Positions 49,470 through 64,000 of a DNA stretch of 64,000 bases are shown here, one piece after another (the stretch's first letter is position 1; each line of letters opens with the position of its first letter). The stretch spans positions 17,264-81,263 of the forward strand of contig CAJNOQ010000078.1 in assembly GCA_905250885.1 (NCBI GenBank), given 5' to 3'. This stretch comes from Didymodactylos carnosus (Eukaryota > Rotifera > Eurotatoria > Philodinida > Philodinidae). Under the pieces are notes generated by a model, which was given only the letters and a program-made list of their open reading frames with translations, had not been told where the DNA came from and did not search any database. The position numbers were made by a program, and so were the translations under genes.

Positions 49470-50652
49470 AAAATAAATGAGCCCGGAAAAAAGAGAGAAT
49501 TGATCTCGGTGGCTTTAATTAATAAAAAAAAGATGGAAATGAACTCGGTTCAAAAAGTAAAAAATTTATCTTCATAAAAGACAGAAATGAGCCCGATAAT
49601 TTAGATTTTCCGTATAAAAAGAGAGGAATGAGCCCGGTAATTAAGATTTGTTAAAAATATAACAAAATAATCAGTTTAAGAGCATTCCTTTAAAATCAAT
49701 CTTAGAAGCGCATATATATATATACCTTATATACACATCGCATATATATATATATATATAAATTGGCAATAAAAAATGGGAAGATATCCGGAATTAGTTC
49801 ATATTTTTTCCTACAGGCTATGTCTCGAGGATTATGGCATGAATGTTCTACATATACTACTGAAAACGATCTAAAAGCTTTTGTTCGAGAAAAAAATGTT
49901 TGTATACATTGTACTGAAGAACTTACGAGTGGTGTATCTATAACATATAAATGTTCAGAATATAGAAAATATCCACAATTTTGTTATCAGTTGAAATCCA
50001 AACAGACAAATGGTAAGTTTTATATAGTTATAACTGTTTTGGCTTCTGAATTTATTTCATAGAGAAATAAAAAATAGCTATTTTTACTCATTTTTTTGTT
50101 AGCCAATTTACAGTTTTTGAATCTGAATTACATGATCATAGTCAAAGACAAGAAAATAATCGTCTTAAATCACCAATTCGTACTGCTGTGCAAGAAACGA
50201 CATATAAAGGTTTAACACAAGGTCAAATTCGTAAAGCTGTATCAGTATTGCAGCCTAATTTAACAATTGATACAAAAATTAAAAATGTGCTACAATATAC
50301 ACGTCAGCAAACCCGTGCTTTGTAAAAGATTGTAAAAGAATGCTCTTAAATTGATAATCTTATATATGTACTACATCATGATGTTTAATTTTAATCACGA
50401 TTATATATACATGTTTCTAAGATTGATTTAAAAGAATTTCTTGAACTGATTATTTTGTTATATTTTTAACAAATCTTAATTACCGGGCTCATTCCTCTCT
50501 TTTTATACGGAAAATCTAAATTATCGGGCTCATTTCTGTCTTTTATGCAGATTATTTTTTTATTTTTTGAACCGGGCTCATTTCCATCTTTTTTTTTATT
50601 AATTAAAGCCACCGAGATCAATTCTCTCTTTTTCCGGGCTCAAAACTTATTT
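49470..50652 (+). mobile_element. 1.2-kb DNA transposon with 240-bp terminal inverted repeats (Mutator-like)
   Basis: 49470-49709 matches the reverse complement of 50413-50652 at about 90% by eye. The arms share four spaced GAGCCCGG or GAACTCGG blocks, a possible array of binding sites. Between the arms is only the zinc-finger gene below, flanked by (AT)n tracts. Long TIRs plus this zinc-finger type suggest a MULE-like element; there is no DDE transposase, so it would be non-autonomous. Target duplication not resolved. Confidence 0.85.
49820..50325 (+). CDS. Transposon-encoded FLYWCH/MULE-type zinc-finger protein without transposase
   Basis: Exons 49820-50012 and 50114-50325 join in phase 1 across a 101-nt GT-AG intron and encode about 134 residues. 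A first pair of cysteines (VCIHC) is followed by ITYKCSEYRKYPQFCYQL and, after the splice, VFESELHDHS: C-x8-C...H-x-H, the layout of the WRKY-GCM1/FLYWCH-like fingers at the N-terminus of Mutator-like transposases. The C-terminal part (GLTQGQIRKAVSVLQPNLTI) is helical and basic. In full-length elements such a finger recognises the terminal repeats; here it stands alone. It may repress or compete with the full transposase, which is inference. A donor-like site before the ATG suggests a non-coding 5' exon. Confidence 0.65.
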
Positions 50653-52622
50653 TATCCATACTTCTCCTCATCTCTAATTCATTTCTGAAATTAGACGATG
50701 GGATATTTTGATATTCACTCTTTCTGGAACGTAAATTATTGCTAGTTGAAAGTGTTTGAATAAAACAGACTCGAAATTATATATATATATATAATAAATC
50801 GAAATTTTATCCGATGTTTCTGTAATCTTATCCGTCATTCACATTTTTTAATTCTCATTAAAAGTCATTTTCAGAATCTAAAATGGAAACTTAACGAAAA
50901 TGTTGATGAAAATGCTGAGAAAAGTTAGAAATACCTGAAAAAACACGGGTTTTTAAAAAATTCATAGTGAGATCTAGAGAAAGTGTCATTAATACTATAT
51001 AATATATGCATGGTGAGTTTGAGAACCTTTGAGTAAAATTTCGACCAAATTGAGTATGTAGAAAAGTTTGGAAACACCATTTTTCGCTTGGAAATAGATT
51101 TTTCTCTTGAGTTTTCGTCCAAACACGATAATTGTGTCGTCACAGTATCCTGTTCTGTTATTAATGCCGTTATTTGTATATATTTAATCAAGCTGGCTAA
51201 CAAAAAAATTTTCGCTGTACAGAACGATGATTTAATATGAATTTTTCCACTGTTCCAATACAAAAAAAATTTGCTATTCTTGGGAAAGATAGCTAACACA
51301 TTCACTTGTACAATCTTTCAGTAAAAGAACCGTAAACTTCGGATTTTTAGTTACATGTCCGCATGGTTGCTTATTCTGAAAGTGGAAGAGCTATTAATCT
51401 AACAAACATGTGACTTTTTCTGTCTCGCGTGCAGGATAGTTTTTGGCATAGATTAATGAATTATCAAAATGTTTTCTGGTTCACTAGAAATAATATCGAT
51501 TAACTAACGGTTCAGTTATTAGGTGAAGAAAAAATACCGTTCTAAAATCTTTCTCGTAGATGAAATAAATCATTCAAAAATGTTTTAAACTCATTATCAT
51601 TTGACTGTTGCTAGTGTTGTACAAATAAAATATTCGAATCATTAAATAGTTTTTCATGATAAGAGAAACCAATTTTATTTTTCATATAGCTTTAACAGAA
51701 TATTTTTTGTTTTTAAAGCAAAATCATATTCTGTTTGTTGATAATGACAATTTGAAACATTTTTTACGCTGTAGTGGATCTCTGGTTAATAACAGACGCT
51801 GAATTATTTCAATCATCGTGAAATTTTTATAATTTTATTTCAACTTCTGAACGTTATTTTTAGTGTTAGACTTTCGGTTGAGCAAAAGTCAAAGAAACAA
51901 AAATTTAATAAGCAAACAAAATTAGACACAAAAAATGTAGGACACATAAAAGAATGAGCGAACATAAGTCATGTTATTAATCAAATGAAAAACAGAACCA
52001 TTATTAAAAGCACGCTCAAGACCGAGTACAGTACAGTATGTGTTTGCATCTCTAGTATATCAAGTAAAACATCCGTACCATTATATTAAAAATGAACTTA
52101 CAAGCATCCAGATAAAAAAATAACAGATATGAGCACTGTCAACCTTTGGTATGTGCTCTTCCTTATCTGCATTGGAAAAAGTTTTAATCAGTTCTAGTCA
52201 AAAAAAAAATGTACACATACAAAAACAACTTCACTATATACAAAAAATACGAACAACTTTGATCATAAATCTGCAATAGCACAACGAGATTAACAACACA
52301 AAATTCTGAGCAAAACAATAGCGAAGAGCATACGTCTGAGGTTTATTACATATCAGAATAACAAACAAAAAGATTTAAATATAACGAAACAACAACAACA
52401 AATTAAATTGGTTTTCTATTTCAAAAAAATAGGAGAAAAGATGATTAGATATCTAATTTAATTTCTATAGAGTCATGCGATTTTTTTCTTAATATTACGC
52501 CTATATCACCTAAACTTGGACGATATTTTAGATTGAGCAGAAGCAAAAACTGTGAAAATAAGAGTATTATATATGATCTCAGATCATTATTTGCTTTTGC
52601 GTATCTCATCATCCACGTATAA
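50653..52622. other. Gene-free region
   Basis: 2 kb with no supported gene. An (AT)n tract lies at about 50769-50792. The right part (about 51950-52622) probably holds the 3' UTR of the Cys/His-repeat gene; AAC-rich low complexity. Confidence 0.5.
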
Positions 52623-54436
52623 TCAATATTCGGATTTAAGATCAGGAGTTGGTTTTAATTCTTGAATATCCTGATAAGGATAATACGGATTTGTTGTTGT
52701 TGTCGTTGATGGTAACAGCAAATGATCATCCTTCGAAAATGAAAGAGAAAAAACGTTTAACTTCAAATCAAAGTAGTGAGAATAACAAACGTACAATTCC
52801 TTCTTCTTTCTTCAAATAAAGTGGAAATTGAATTGTCGTCGGTAATGGTTCTTCATCATCGATCAATACAAGGTCTGCTTGTGGCTGTTGAGTTTCACAC
52901 GGATATGTCATATCAGTTTGAACAGATTGTTCGACTAGTTTTGTTTTGTCAATTGATGAATTTGTGCGAGCCTAAATGAAAACAGATTTTTCGATTATTG
53001 TGAAATTTTTTTGTTTACGATACGTTTTATTCAATAAGAAGCTCTGAAAAGATGTCTCTTACCGACGATTGTTGTTCGTCCAAAGCATTTAATGATAAAA
53101 CAAATTCATTATGACTACCACTAGCACTACTATTGAATCCGACTAGAAAAAAAATGAAAATAATTTATTCATTGAAGGTAAGAAACCAGACGATAACTAC
53201 TTACGTTTCTGAGCTTTTCTTAAATTATATCCAACATTAGTCAAATCATTTTCATTTGTATTCCCATCAGCTTTCCTTTTTCTTCCATCCGCTGTTGTTC
53301 TACTACCACTGGTCTTTTGTTGTTCTTCTTTGAGATGTGCAGCGCATAAAAAGCCACTGTTTTGTGTTGCCCGTTTTAAACACGTGTTATTTCGACAAAG
53401 TGAATGCCAAGAACGACCGTCAAACATTTGTCGAAGTGTTTGTATATCACCTTTATTTGGATGTAGAATTGAATTATTCAGAGTATTTGTTGTTGTTGTT
53501 ATAGCTGAAGTTGACGTTGACTGCTGGGTTTTACCAATGTGATTAAGTTTGTTGGCTCCTCCACCTACATCTTGGTTCGCATGTTTTCTACATTGTCGTC
53601 GAGTAACAGCAAAGGAAGGACAATTTTGGCGAATACACCTAAAATAAATATGATTTCAGTGTGCTGTGCAAATAATAGGAATGAATAGACTTTACTGACA
53701 TGAGTCGCCACGCACCCCCGCTGTATTTTCTCCGCGTGCCATCATTCATATCAGTGATATCTCCCGCCTTTGGCTGTTTAAGATTTGGATTGTTAGTATC
53801 CATCGGTTTAGCGGGTTGTCTTTTTAATCGTCTTGTTAAGGGTACACGTCTGCGTCTTCTCCGTTTTTTTAACGTTGGTTTTGATTGAACAGGTTGTTTT
53901 GGATTTTTTTGATTAAAATGCTTTAGACATAAATCATTGCCGTTATATAAACTGGTTATAAATGATAAACAGTTATTTTCAGCACAGATTCGTCGAAATT
54001 TTTTTCCATCATATTTCATTCTTATTCCGTTTTCCATTAGCCGAACTTCGCCTTTCGTTGCTTTTGCCAATTGTGCAACCGGCAAAGAGGAAGAGGATGC
54101 TGTTGCTATTGTTGTTGCTGGATGATTTTGATTTTGCTCTTCTAATAAATGTTTCTTGCATAATCCAGATTTGACTATATTAAACGAGCAATTCGATTTT
54201 GAACATATGCGTCGAAATGTACTACCATTAAATCGTTCCCTAACACCATCTTTTTCAATTATTTCACCATATGGTGAATTTCCTTCGTAATCACGACGTT
54301 GACGACCATTTTTTCGTTTCAGATCATCAATTTTTTCTAACATTTCGTCATTGCTCCTATTCACAAGAATTTTTGAGCTCGTTGTTTCGCTAGGCGATGG
54401 CAAATAACTTAATGGATCGGCAAGCGAAATGGACAT
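52623..54436 (-). CDS. 511-residue nuclear-type protein with four C-x4-C-x(9-13)-C-x2-H repeats
   Basis: Five exons (53700-54436, 53205-53638, 53063-53142, 52795-52971, 52623-52730) join in phase to 512 codons. Four repeats share the pattern [K/R/M]-[Y/F]-x-G-x2-[F/W]-[R/H]-x-[I/L/M]-C-x4-C-x(9-13)-C-x2-H: FNGSTFRRICSKSNC...LCKKH; YDGKKFRRICAENNC...LCLKH; YSGGAWRLMCIRQNC...QCRKH; FDGRSWHSLCRNNTC...LCAAH. The third is split by intron 1 directly before its first Cys. Each likely binds one zinc and may contact DNA. Between repeats 2 and 3 is a very basic stretch (LKKRRRRRRVPLTRRLKRQ), a strong nuclear signal. The C-terminus is disordered, acidic, with a PYYPYQDIQELKPTP tail. I know of no named family with this exact repeat; WRKY- and C-clamp-like fingers are the nearest ideas. 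Confidence 0.75.
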
Positions 54437-55417
54437 ATTGAATTATTGAACTTAATATTACCAAAAGATCTTTTTTAATCTAAAATTCATTTAAACAAAC
54501 TGATTGATATAACAGTCAGAAAAGTAGAACAAGCTTAGATTTATTTCCTACTGCAGGCTTTTAAAAGTCGAAAATGGACGGTAATGCAATTTTCATGAAG
54601 TAACTGTGACATTTGAAACGAAAAATGACTGTAGCAGATTATTTAGGATTGTACGCGATATTCCATTTCTGAAGCACACCCAGAAAAGGTTTACAGGCTC
54701 CATATGTCTCTGCAGTTAGTTTTCTTTCCTCTATAATCAGTTAATCTCAATACACGGTAGAAAAAAAGAGAGAGATGATGTACGAAAGTGATAGATATAA
54801 GGAACATCTCTGTCTTTATGTACATGGTATTCCAGGATAAGGTTAGAAGCGGAGAATTCAATTGCAAAAAATCAGACATACAGAGTAAATTTATGTGAGA
54901 TGAGCATGTAGGAAATCGAAAAATTTGAATAAACTTCAAAACTATTGAAATTTAAATCTTTTGAAACGATGTAGTAACTGAAGATTAGCATGCGATAAGT
55001 TTCACTGCCTTCATGCATGTAGAATACAGTGTCTGAACATCATTAGGATATCCCCTAATTGAACTCCTAGTGTGATGAGTAGTTGGGCAGAACTAAAAAA
55101 GATACGACGGTCCATCGCTCTGCATAGTTTTATGAAAAAAGCACATACGCCGTAATTACAACAATTAAGAAATTTTAAGAACCGTGCAAGACCTTGAAAA
55201 TTTTGATTTGAAAAGATTCTTGCATCTTAACAGTGACAGCAGTAAAACTGGCTTGATATCAGCACTGGCTCAAACAAAGTATGTTAGGAATGACAGTATC
55301 ACCATAAATAACAGCGATGATTTTTATTTCGTCACTGGAAATGCTCAGGATGATTACCTCAGCTAATGTCGATGCTTTCTACCATAGACAAACCCTATCC
55401 CGACTGAGGAAATGGTA
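54437..55417. other. Gene-free region upstream of the Cys/His-repeat gene
   Basis: About 1 kb. It should contain the gene's promoter. Only short frames and no clear repeat. Confidence 0.4.
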
Positions 55418-58400
55418 TCCCCATATCCCAGGCCTCAATGTGCGGTGAAACATCGTCATTAAACAGTTCACAAACAGAAACAAGACTTTCCGATAAACAT
55501 TAAAAAAAGGAGAAGACTAAACACATTCCTGTTCAGCACTATACATAAAACTATTGGAGATCTCATAAAGATCTAGCAATCACAATAACTATCCATCTGT
55601 TCGATAGATAATTCCTGAATCAATCATGATTTGACTGAATGTACTCAGAAGATTTTGTCCTACTACATGTTATCTTTTCAGTTTCAGTTGTCCATACTAT
55701 TTATACAATATAATTTGACGGTTATGCTGAAAGTCACGTACTTCGGAGGTACAATGTAGTAACCTTGAGAAAGTTTCTTATGACTATATCGAATCATCCA
55801 TTCGACAACATAGTTCTTCTGGCTTGCCAGAAAGCTATTTTGGAGTTAGCTTGAATAATACTTCGTCAGGATACATTTCTCTCCGCAGCTAGAACTGATG
55901 ATTGTATAAACAATAGATGACTATCTTCGAAGATCATCTATTGCAAGAAAGGTATCGTGTAAGTGAATCTACTTGATGCAAGTAAACAAGTTTCCTCACC
56001 GACTAAGCCTTTGAACAAGAACTTGGCAAGTGTTTTTACTTTCCAAGTTCTTGTCTAAGTACTTGTTGGGTATCGTCACTTGAATCGCTTCAGCCAGTAC
56101 TTGGATGAGTGAATCACTTTTCTTTCGCATTGGCAAATTGTATATAAACGTCACAATATAAATCAGTATACACTTAGAAGAAAATAAATTTCGATGTTTC
56201 TACGGAATTGAACAGACTGCATGCGTCTGCTCTACAAAAGTAGAGTATGCAGAATACGTACAAAATACAGATAAATGGAACAAGTACTTAGCTCAAGTAC
56301 ATCCACTACGGCAGGTTGCTCTAAAGTGACCATCAGTCATCTTCAATAACAATGAAAGAGAGTGATTTTCTCATAAATTAAGCTAATAATTAAATTGTGA
56401 ATATCATTAGCTTTTTGAACACTGCGATTGTTCAATACACTGTCTCGAAAAGCCATAACGAAAGTGTAGCAGTAACACACTAAAAGTGTTGCAATGCCAT
56501 GAAGAAAGTTAACTGCTACACTTTAACCAAGTTTTCTATAATCACAACAAACACAGCTGACATGCATGGCAACTCAAACTCGAATGTTTGCTGCGTTACA
56601 TATCCCTCTGTCTAATGTAAACTTGAATATGCCAGCTACAAAACTCAACCTGTTCTTTGTACCTTTTATAAATAGGTTTTCTATCCATAGTTGTTTCATG
56701 TAAGATAAACAAAAATAAGTTGAATCTCTGAGTAATAAAAATCTTTCCACGAAAGAAGCAGGAGAATAATTCGGTTGAAACCAGTGACGTATAGTACATA
56801 AAACAGAGAAACACCGAAGATTCAACTTGTTTTGTTCACTGAAGAAATCAAGTGTGAATCGCTACACTTTTAAAGTAGACCACCCAGTCCAGTATACTGG
56901 ATATCCTAATGCATGTACTGACTCCAAGGTATCTGAATCGATATCCTACTACCGACAATGTTACAAGTCTTTTTGATCCCTATGGCACTTTTGTGTAGCA
57001 GATAACTCGATTGAGTGTATACTTAGTAGTACTTGGACTACAAATATTGGTCTATAATCTAATGTGATCTCTGCACAGATCTATTCAGTAGACTCACTAA
57101 GATATACCGCCGTCGAAAAGGCGAAGCACTGTAAAAGTGTGGCGTCGAAACGCTTTTGGTCACAAATGCCTGTGCTCAGTGAATGATGCCATGTTTATAC
57201 CATAGTACCCTACACCATTGCAATGATTTTCTGCATCAGTGTGGACGTGGTTCAGTTTTTTCAAGATATCCGGAGGAAAGAGAGCTAAAAGACTAGACGA
57301 ATAAGTCCGAAAATGACCTATGCTTGTGTTTTTTCGTTTCTTTGTGTTTATTATCATTATATAGTTGGGTTGTGTTAAAATGACCCGTTGAATAAATCAT
57401 TCAATAAAAAATCAGCAAAGATCCTTTACTATGTTGGTAGATGGCGCAATGTCTTGCAGACACATCATAAAAACGGAGACGCATTATTGTAAAGAAACGT
57501 GACAGTACAATTTTAAGTTTGCTTTCCATATCCCATTCCCATGATCTGTATTTACTGGCTGCTCCAACTGTTCTTCTTGGCGAAAAAAAGGTATGTTTAA
57601 TAAAAAGCTGCATATCACCGGAAAAAAAATAAAGGTGGTTTTGAGGTGCTGAAAAGTGCTTTTTCGTATTCAGTACACTTGATACTCCAGAAGATTTTCT
57701 ATTTTTGACGAGGGATACTTCCAAAAGTATAGGAAAAATGTTCAAACTAATATTATTTTCCTTATGGAAATTTTTTGGGCCATTATGTTTCAAAATTTTT
57801 CCTAAACTTTTGGAAGTATCCTTCGCTCAAAATAGAAAATCTTGTAGTTTATCAAGTGTGCTGAATACGAAAAAGCACTTTTCAGCACCTCAAAACCAAC
57901 TTTATTTTTCTGTTCCGGGGATATGTTTGTTGCGTCATTGCGTGGGGTGATCAAGTCTTATTTTTCAAAAAGCTTAGAATTCACGCTCACGACGCGCAAA
58001 GTTTTTCTTAAAGCTGCGATCACATTCGGATCACGGAGTTACACCGTGACTCACTCTAGCGACTCGCGTCAAGATAGTTTTTTTAGTAAAGTTTTAAAAT
58101 CATGCCGCGATCTTTTACAGCAGCGAATGGATGATTCGATATAGTCATAAGAAACTTTCAAGGTTACTACATTGTACCTCCGAAGTACGTGACTTACAGC
58201 ATAACCGTCAAATTATATTGTATAAATAGTATGGACAACTGAAACTGAAAAGATAACATGTAGTAGGACAAAATCTTCTGAGTACATTCAGTCAAATCAT
58301 GATTGATTCAGGAATTATCTATCGAACAGATGGATAGTTATTGTGATTGCTAGATCTTTATGAGATCTCCAATAGTTTTATGTATAGTGCTGAACAGGAA

Positions 58401-58574
58401 TGTGTTTAGTCTTCTCCTTTTTTTAATGTTTATCGGAAAGTCTTGTTTCTGTTTGTGAACTGTTTAATGACGATGTTTCACCGCACATTGAGGCCTGGGA
58501 TATGGGGTCCTGACGAAGTATTAGCCAAGCTAACTACATAATAGCTTTCTGGCAAGCCAGAAGAACTATGTTGT
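55418..58574. repeat. Large rearranged inverted repeat (A-B ... A'-B')
   Basis: Block A (55418-55804, 387 bp) is matched in reverse complement by A' (58123-58507), and block B (55805-55870) by B' (58509-58574); identity is well above 90% by eye. A simple inverted duplication would read A-B...B'-A', but here B' lies outside A'. The 2.25-kb interior has no gene and includes a separate fold-back element at 57611-57925. It is probably a DNA element with a later inversion or two overlapping insertions. Confidence 0.85.
57611..57925. mobile_element. 315-bp fold-back element within the larger inverted repeat
   Basis: The arms 57611-57740 and 57800-57925 are inverted copies (ctgaaaagtgctttttcgta / tacgaaaaagcacttttcag; gatacttccaaaag / cttttggaagtatc). 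A loop of about 60 bp lies between. The ends are catatcaccgg / tccggggatatg. No coding capacity. Confidence 0.85.
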
Positions 58575-58880
58575 ATAATTTATGTGTTTCTTTTATTGTA
58601 AATAAAATTAAAAGCATAACATTTTGGCACAAATTTACTAAGACAGAAGATGATAAAAAATAAATAGCTATGCTGGATAACGATAAAAGTGACAAACATT
58701 GCTTGGTTATATATGAAAACAATGAGTAAAGAATCACGTAACATATCTGCAAACTTATTAAGAACTATTCTAGTAGAGGAAAGAAACGCTGGCTTAAATA
58801 TGTAAGATTTTCTTGTAAGATATGTCGCAGTGGATAAAAATCAAACAATTCAATGCCTATTTTTGCACTCACACCTATCT

Positions 58881-61806
<2,926 letters not shown>

Positions 61807-63473
61807 TTTTTGTAGATGTATAGAACAGCCAGATTAAAATTAATGGAGAGAAGAAGGTCGCCTAAACTTAATCAACCGTGCTTATCAAAAGAAAGAAAGA
61901 AGAAAAAGTAGAACGAAAGACTTTGTCTATATCACATTACTGAAACACAGGGATACAGCCGTTGCAATCATAAACGCGTGAAATTTTTTTGACAAACTTT
62001 GTATGAAATAATGAAAAATTTAATTGCTATGTAGAAAAAAAGAATAACCAAACAAAAAAATAAACTTGTAAAGTTTACAGAAGAGCCTATTGGGCTTTCA
62101 TATAAGAGGAGCTCGTGCTCAAACTTCATGTACTGATAATCTATGATTAAAAGTCAGTAGTTAGGGCTTTTCCCCTCAGAAATTATATCCAACACCGTAC
62201 ATCCGATTTTTATGAAATTTTTCATAGATGTTAGGTACAATGAGTTATGGAAATGGATTTTTTTTGTCTCCAAGTCTTATCACTTAGAAGTTTTTCAGAG
62301 ATCATGGTTCAAAAAAGACCTTGAAGTTTTTTCCAAGATTTTTTAATATACTTCACGCTAAAGAGTTCGCGTTTGTTTTATTTTAAACTACATCTAACTC
62401 ATTGGGTGACCAGCGGCGACTTTTCAATTAAGCCTTTTGTTCGTTTTCTAGATATCCAACAACCTCAAACTTCCACATCTCTTTTTGAGCTTTCTAGCGA
62501 TCCATGATTTTCTAAACAACTAAGGTCTAATTGAAAAATCAGCTCCGGTGAGCCCACGTAGAATTCTAGGCTCTTTTGATTAAAAAAAGAAAATCTCTCT
62601 ACGATGAACCATTATTGAAAAAAGCGCCGTACTGAGCATGCTTGCACAAAAAGTGTTCTAAGAGAAAACACTATGTATCGGTTGATCCATTTTAGGACTT
62701 GTAGGAAAATACTTGTACCTTTTGACGTAAGGTCATACAGAGTTGTGCGAGGTCTTATTCTGATCAGAAAAGTTGCAAATAAATCTACCCGTTCACCAGG
62801 TAAAAACTATTATTAGAGGATCCTGTTTTTCCAGGCTCCTAGAAAACTTGCTCGAAAGCCACGAAAAATCACTTCTAGGACCGAAAGCGATACAAATTGT
62901 GAAAATAGACACTTCAGGCTATCTTTCCATATGCTTATCTCAAAATCGATTATTTGACCGAAAATCATCATTTCTCAGCTCTTAAACTGACACGTTCAGA
63001 ACTGTGAGAAAGACTTTGAAAACCCTTTTGAAAACTTAGTGGTTCTTATGTAATACGTAAGGTAACAGAATAAAATGGTGAATGAAAAGATCCGAGTTCG
63101 AGTCATTCTGTCTACTTCCTGAACAGTGAGACGTTCCTTCACTGAAAAGGAAATTTTAAGTAGACTCTCTAAAGAGTGTTGAGTAATTTGATAACTTCCA
63201 TTGTTCAACACTGAAATTCTACGTCTGTATCAATTAACTGTTAAATAAAGACTTTCTTTAAGTAAACACTTTTAAGTTATTCGCTGAATTTTATCGGGTT
63301 AGTACTCTGTATAAGGCTCTACAGCATTTGGTGAAAATATACTCCTTAGTGCAATTTCTATAAACTAAGATTAGACTTCTTGTACAAGAAGATTCACCAC
63401 AGTTGCCAGCTAAAGACTTTTCAGGAGAGGTCTTATTTTCGGGAATGGTATCCCTGGGTAAGGACGAAAAACT

Positions 63474-63556
63474 GAAACGACGAAAGTAAAATGGGCGAAA
63501 ATCCAAAATGGCGAAGATAAAAACGGCAAAAGTGAAAATAGCGAACATGGAAATAA
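63474..63556. repeat. Degenerate 15-bp tandem repeat
   Basis: Five to six units of a pattern like atggcgaaaataaaa (e.g. atggcgaagataaaa, acggcaaaagtgaaa, atagcgaacatggaa). It produces a spurious Phe/Ile-rich minus-strand frame. Confidence 0.75.
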
Positions 63557-63801
63557 AAGATAACGGATACTGTAAATCCATAAGTTGAATAAGATCTTTT
63601 GCTACAAAAATTTTGCGGGATGGTTAACGAAGATAGTAATGCTTTTTAGTTCATTCATTCCCACTTAAGTTACTATATATTCTAACTTCTTTTGTTCTTC
63701 AAAGTGAAATAGTTTGATCTCTTTTATTCTAAGTTTATGAGTCTGAAGTAATCAAACTACCGCACTTTCTAAATAATGCTACTCACCCTCACTTCACATG
63801 T

Positions 63802-63876
63802 ATCATAACACTATATTTTCAAAAAATATAGTCGACACAAAGCAAAAACCATTTTTTGAAAATATAGTGTTATGAT
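63802..63876. repeat. Perfect 25-bp inverted repeat (hairpin)
   Basis: atcataacactatattttca + aaaaa at 63802-63826 is exactly complementary to 63852-63876, with a 25-nt spacer (tatagtcgacacaaagcaaaaacca). Possibly the terminal core of a small MITE. Confidence 0.9.
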
Positions 63877-64000
63877 CACAAAGCAATGATATTGCACCTA
63901 TTTTTCATATACAACAGTAATTGAAACAAGTTTAGTGTTAAGAACAAAAAACCAACTATATATTGTATGTACTAATTAATCAAAAAGGATTGCGTCGTTG

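Larger units (their letters stand above)
61807..64000. other. Region upstream of UGP2, no gene seen
   Basis: 2.2 kb. The UGP2 promoter should lie near 61807. No frame with recognisable homology. It contains the 15-bp minisatellite (63474-63556) and the perfect inverted repeat (63802-63876). Confidence 0.45.

Noticed and set aside
57401-57950. Frames of 130 and 81 codons in opposite orientation
   Set aside because: Both are generated by the two arms of the fold-back element at 57611-57925, which is why they mirror each other.
63291-63581. 96-codon Phe-rich minus-strand frame
   Set aside because: Produced by the degenerate 15-bp tandem repeat; no signal peptide or domain order.

Overview
The window is nuclear DNA of a small, AT-rich metazoan. 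It carries spliced genes with many short GT-AG introns (42-60 nt is common), animal-specific families (CFAP47, ropporin-like, BNIP3, NPRL3, UGP2), and a heavy load of decayed non-LTR retrotransposons and small inverted-repeat elements. The gene content, the very short introns and the base composition fit a rotifer, possibly a bdelloid. That assignment is inference, because no diagnostic rotifer marker was found. No rRNA, tRNA, CRISPR or prokaryotic feature was recognised.

Layout. Positions 1-3170 (- strand) hold the first two exons of an AK5-like adenylate kinase gene, with a decayed LINE in the following intron. Positions 3659-28404 (-) are one very large ciliary gene, CFAP47. Its introns reach 5 kb and contain other genes: a 660-residue unknown protein on the same strand, a 164-residue unknown ORF on the opposite strand, and a small secreted cysteine-rich (antistasin-like) peptide. 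They also contain several inverted-repeat elements. A 435-bp fold-back element lies just upstream of CFAP47. Positions 29973-31712 (+) are a BNIP3/NIX-type mitophagy receptor. Positions 33490-34070 (-) are a LINE remnant, and 34906-35322 (+) a small single-pass membrane protein of unknown function. Positions 37458-40232 (-) are NPRL3 (GATOR1 complex). Positions 40672-41261 (-) are a decayed RBMX2 gene that still has an intron. Positions 41398-42964 (+) are a LINE fragment flanked by 47-bp direct repeats and interrupted by a TA-flanked MITE. Positions 46039-47965 (-) are ROPN1L, with an inverted-repeat element filling intron 2. Positions 48682-50652 are three mobile elements almost end to end; the last has 240-bp inverted repeats and encodes only a zinc-finger protein. 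Positions 52623-54436 (-) encode a 511-residue protein built on four C-x4-C-x(9-13)-C-x2-H repeats of no family I recognise. Positions 55418-58574 are a large rearranged inverted repeat, and 58881-61806 (-) is UGP2.

Functional themes: CFAP47 and ROPN1L are axoneme/flagellum proteins. NPRL3 (nutrient signalling to TORC1), BNIP3 (mitophagy) and UGP2 (UDP-glucose synthesis) are housekeeping or metabolic genes. There is no operon logic; the genes are separately promoted. The most unusual material is the genes nested in CFAP47 introns, the Cys/His-repeat protein, the zinc-finger-only transposon and the stacked fold-back elements. Exon borders were read by eye from GT-AG sites and reading-frame continuity; where I give exact exon lists, the phases were checked.
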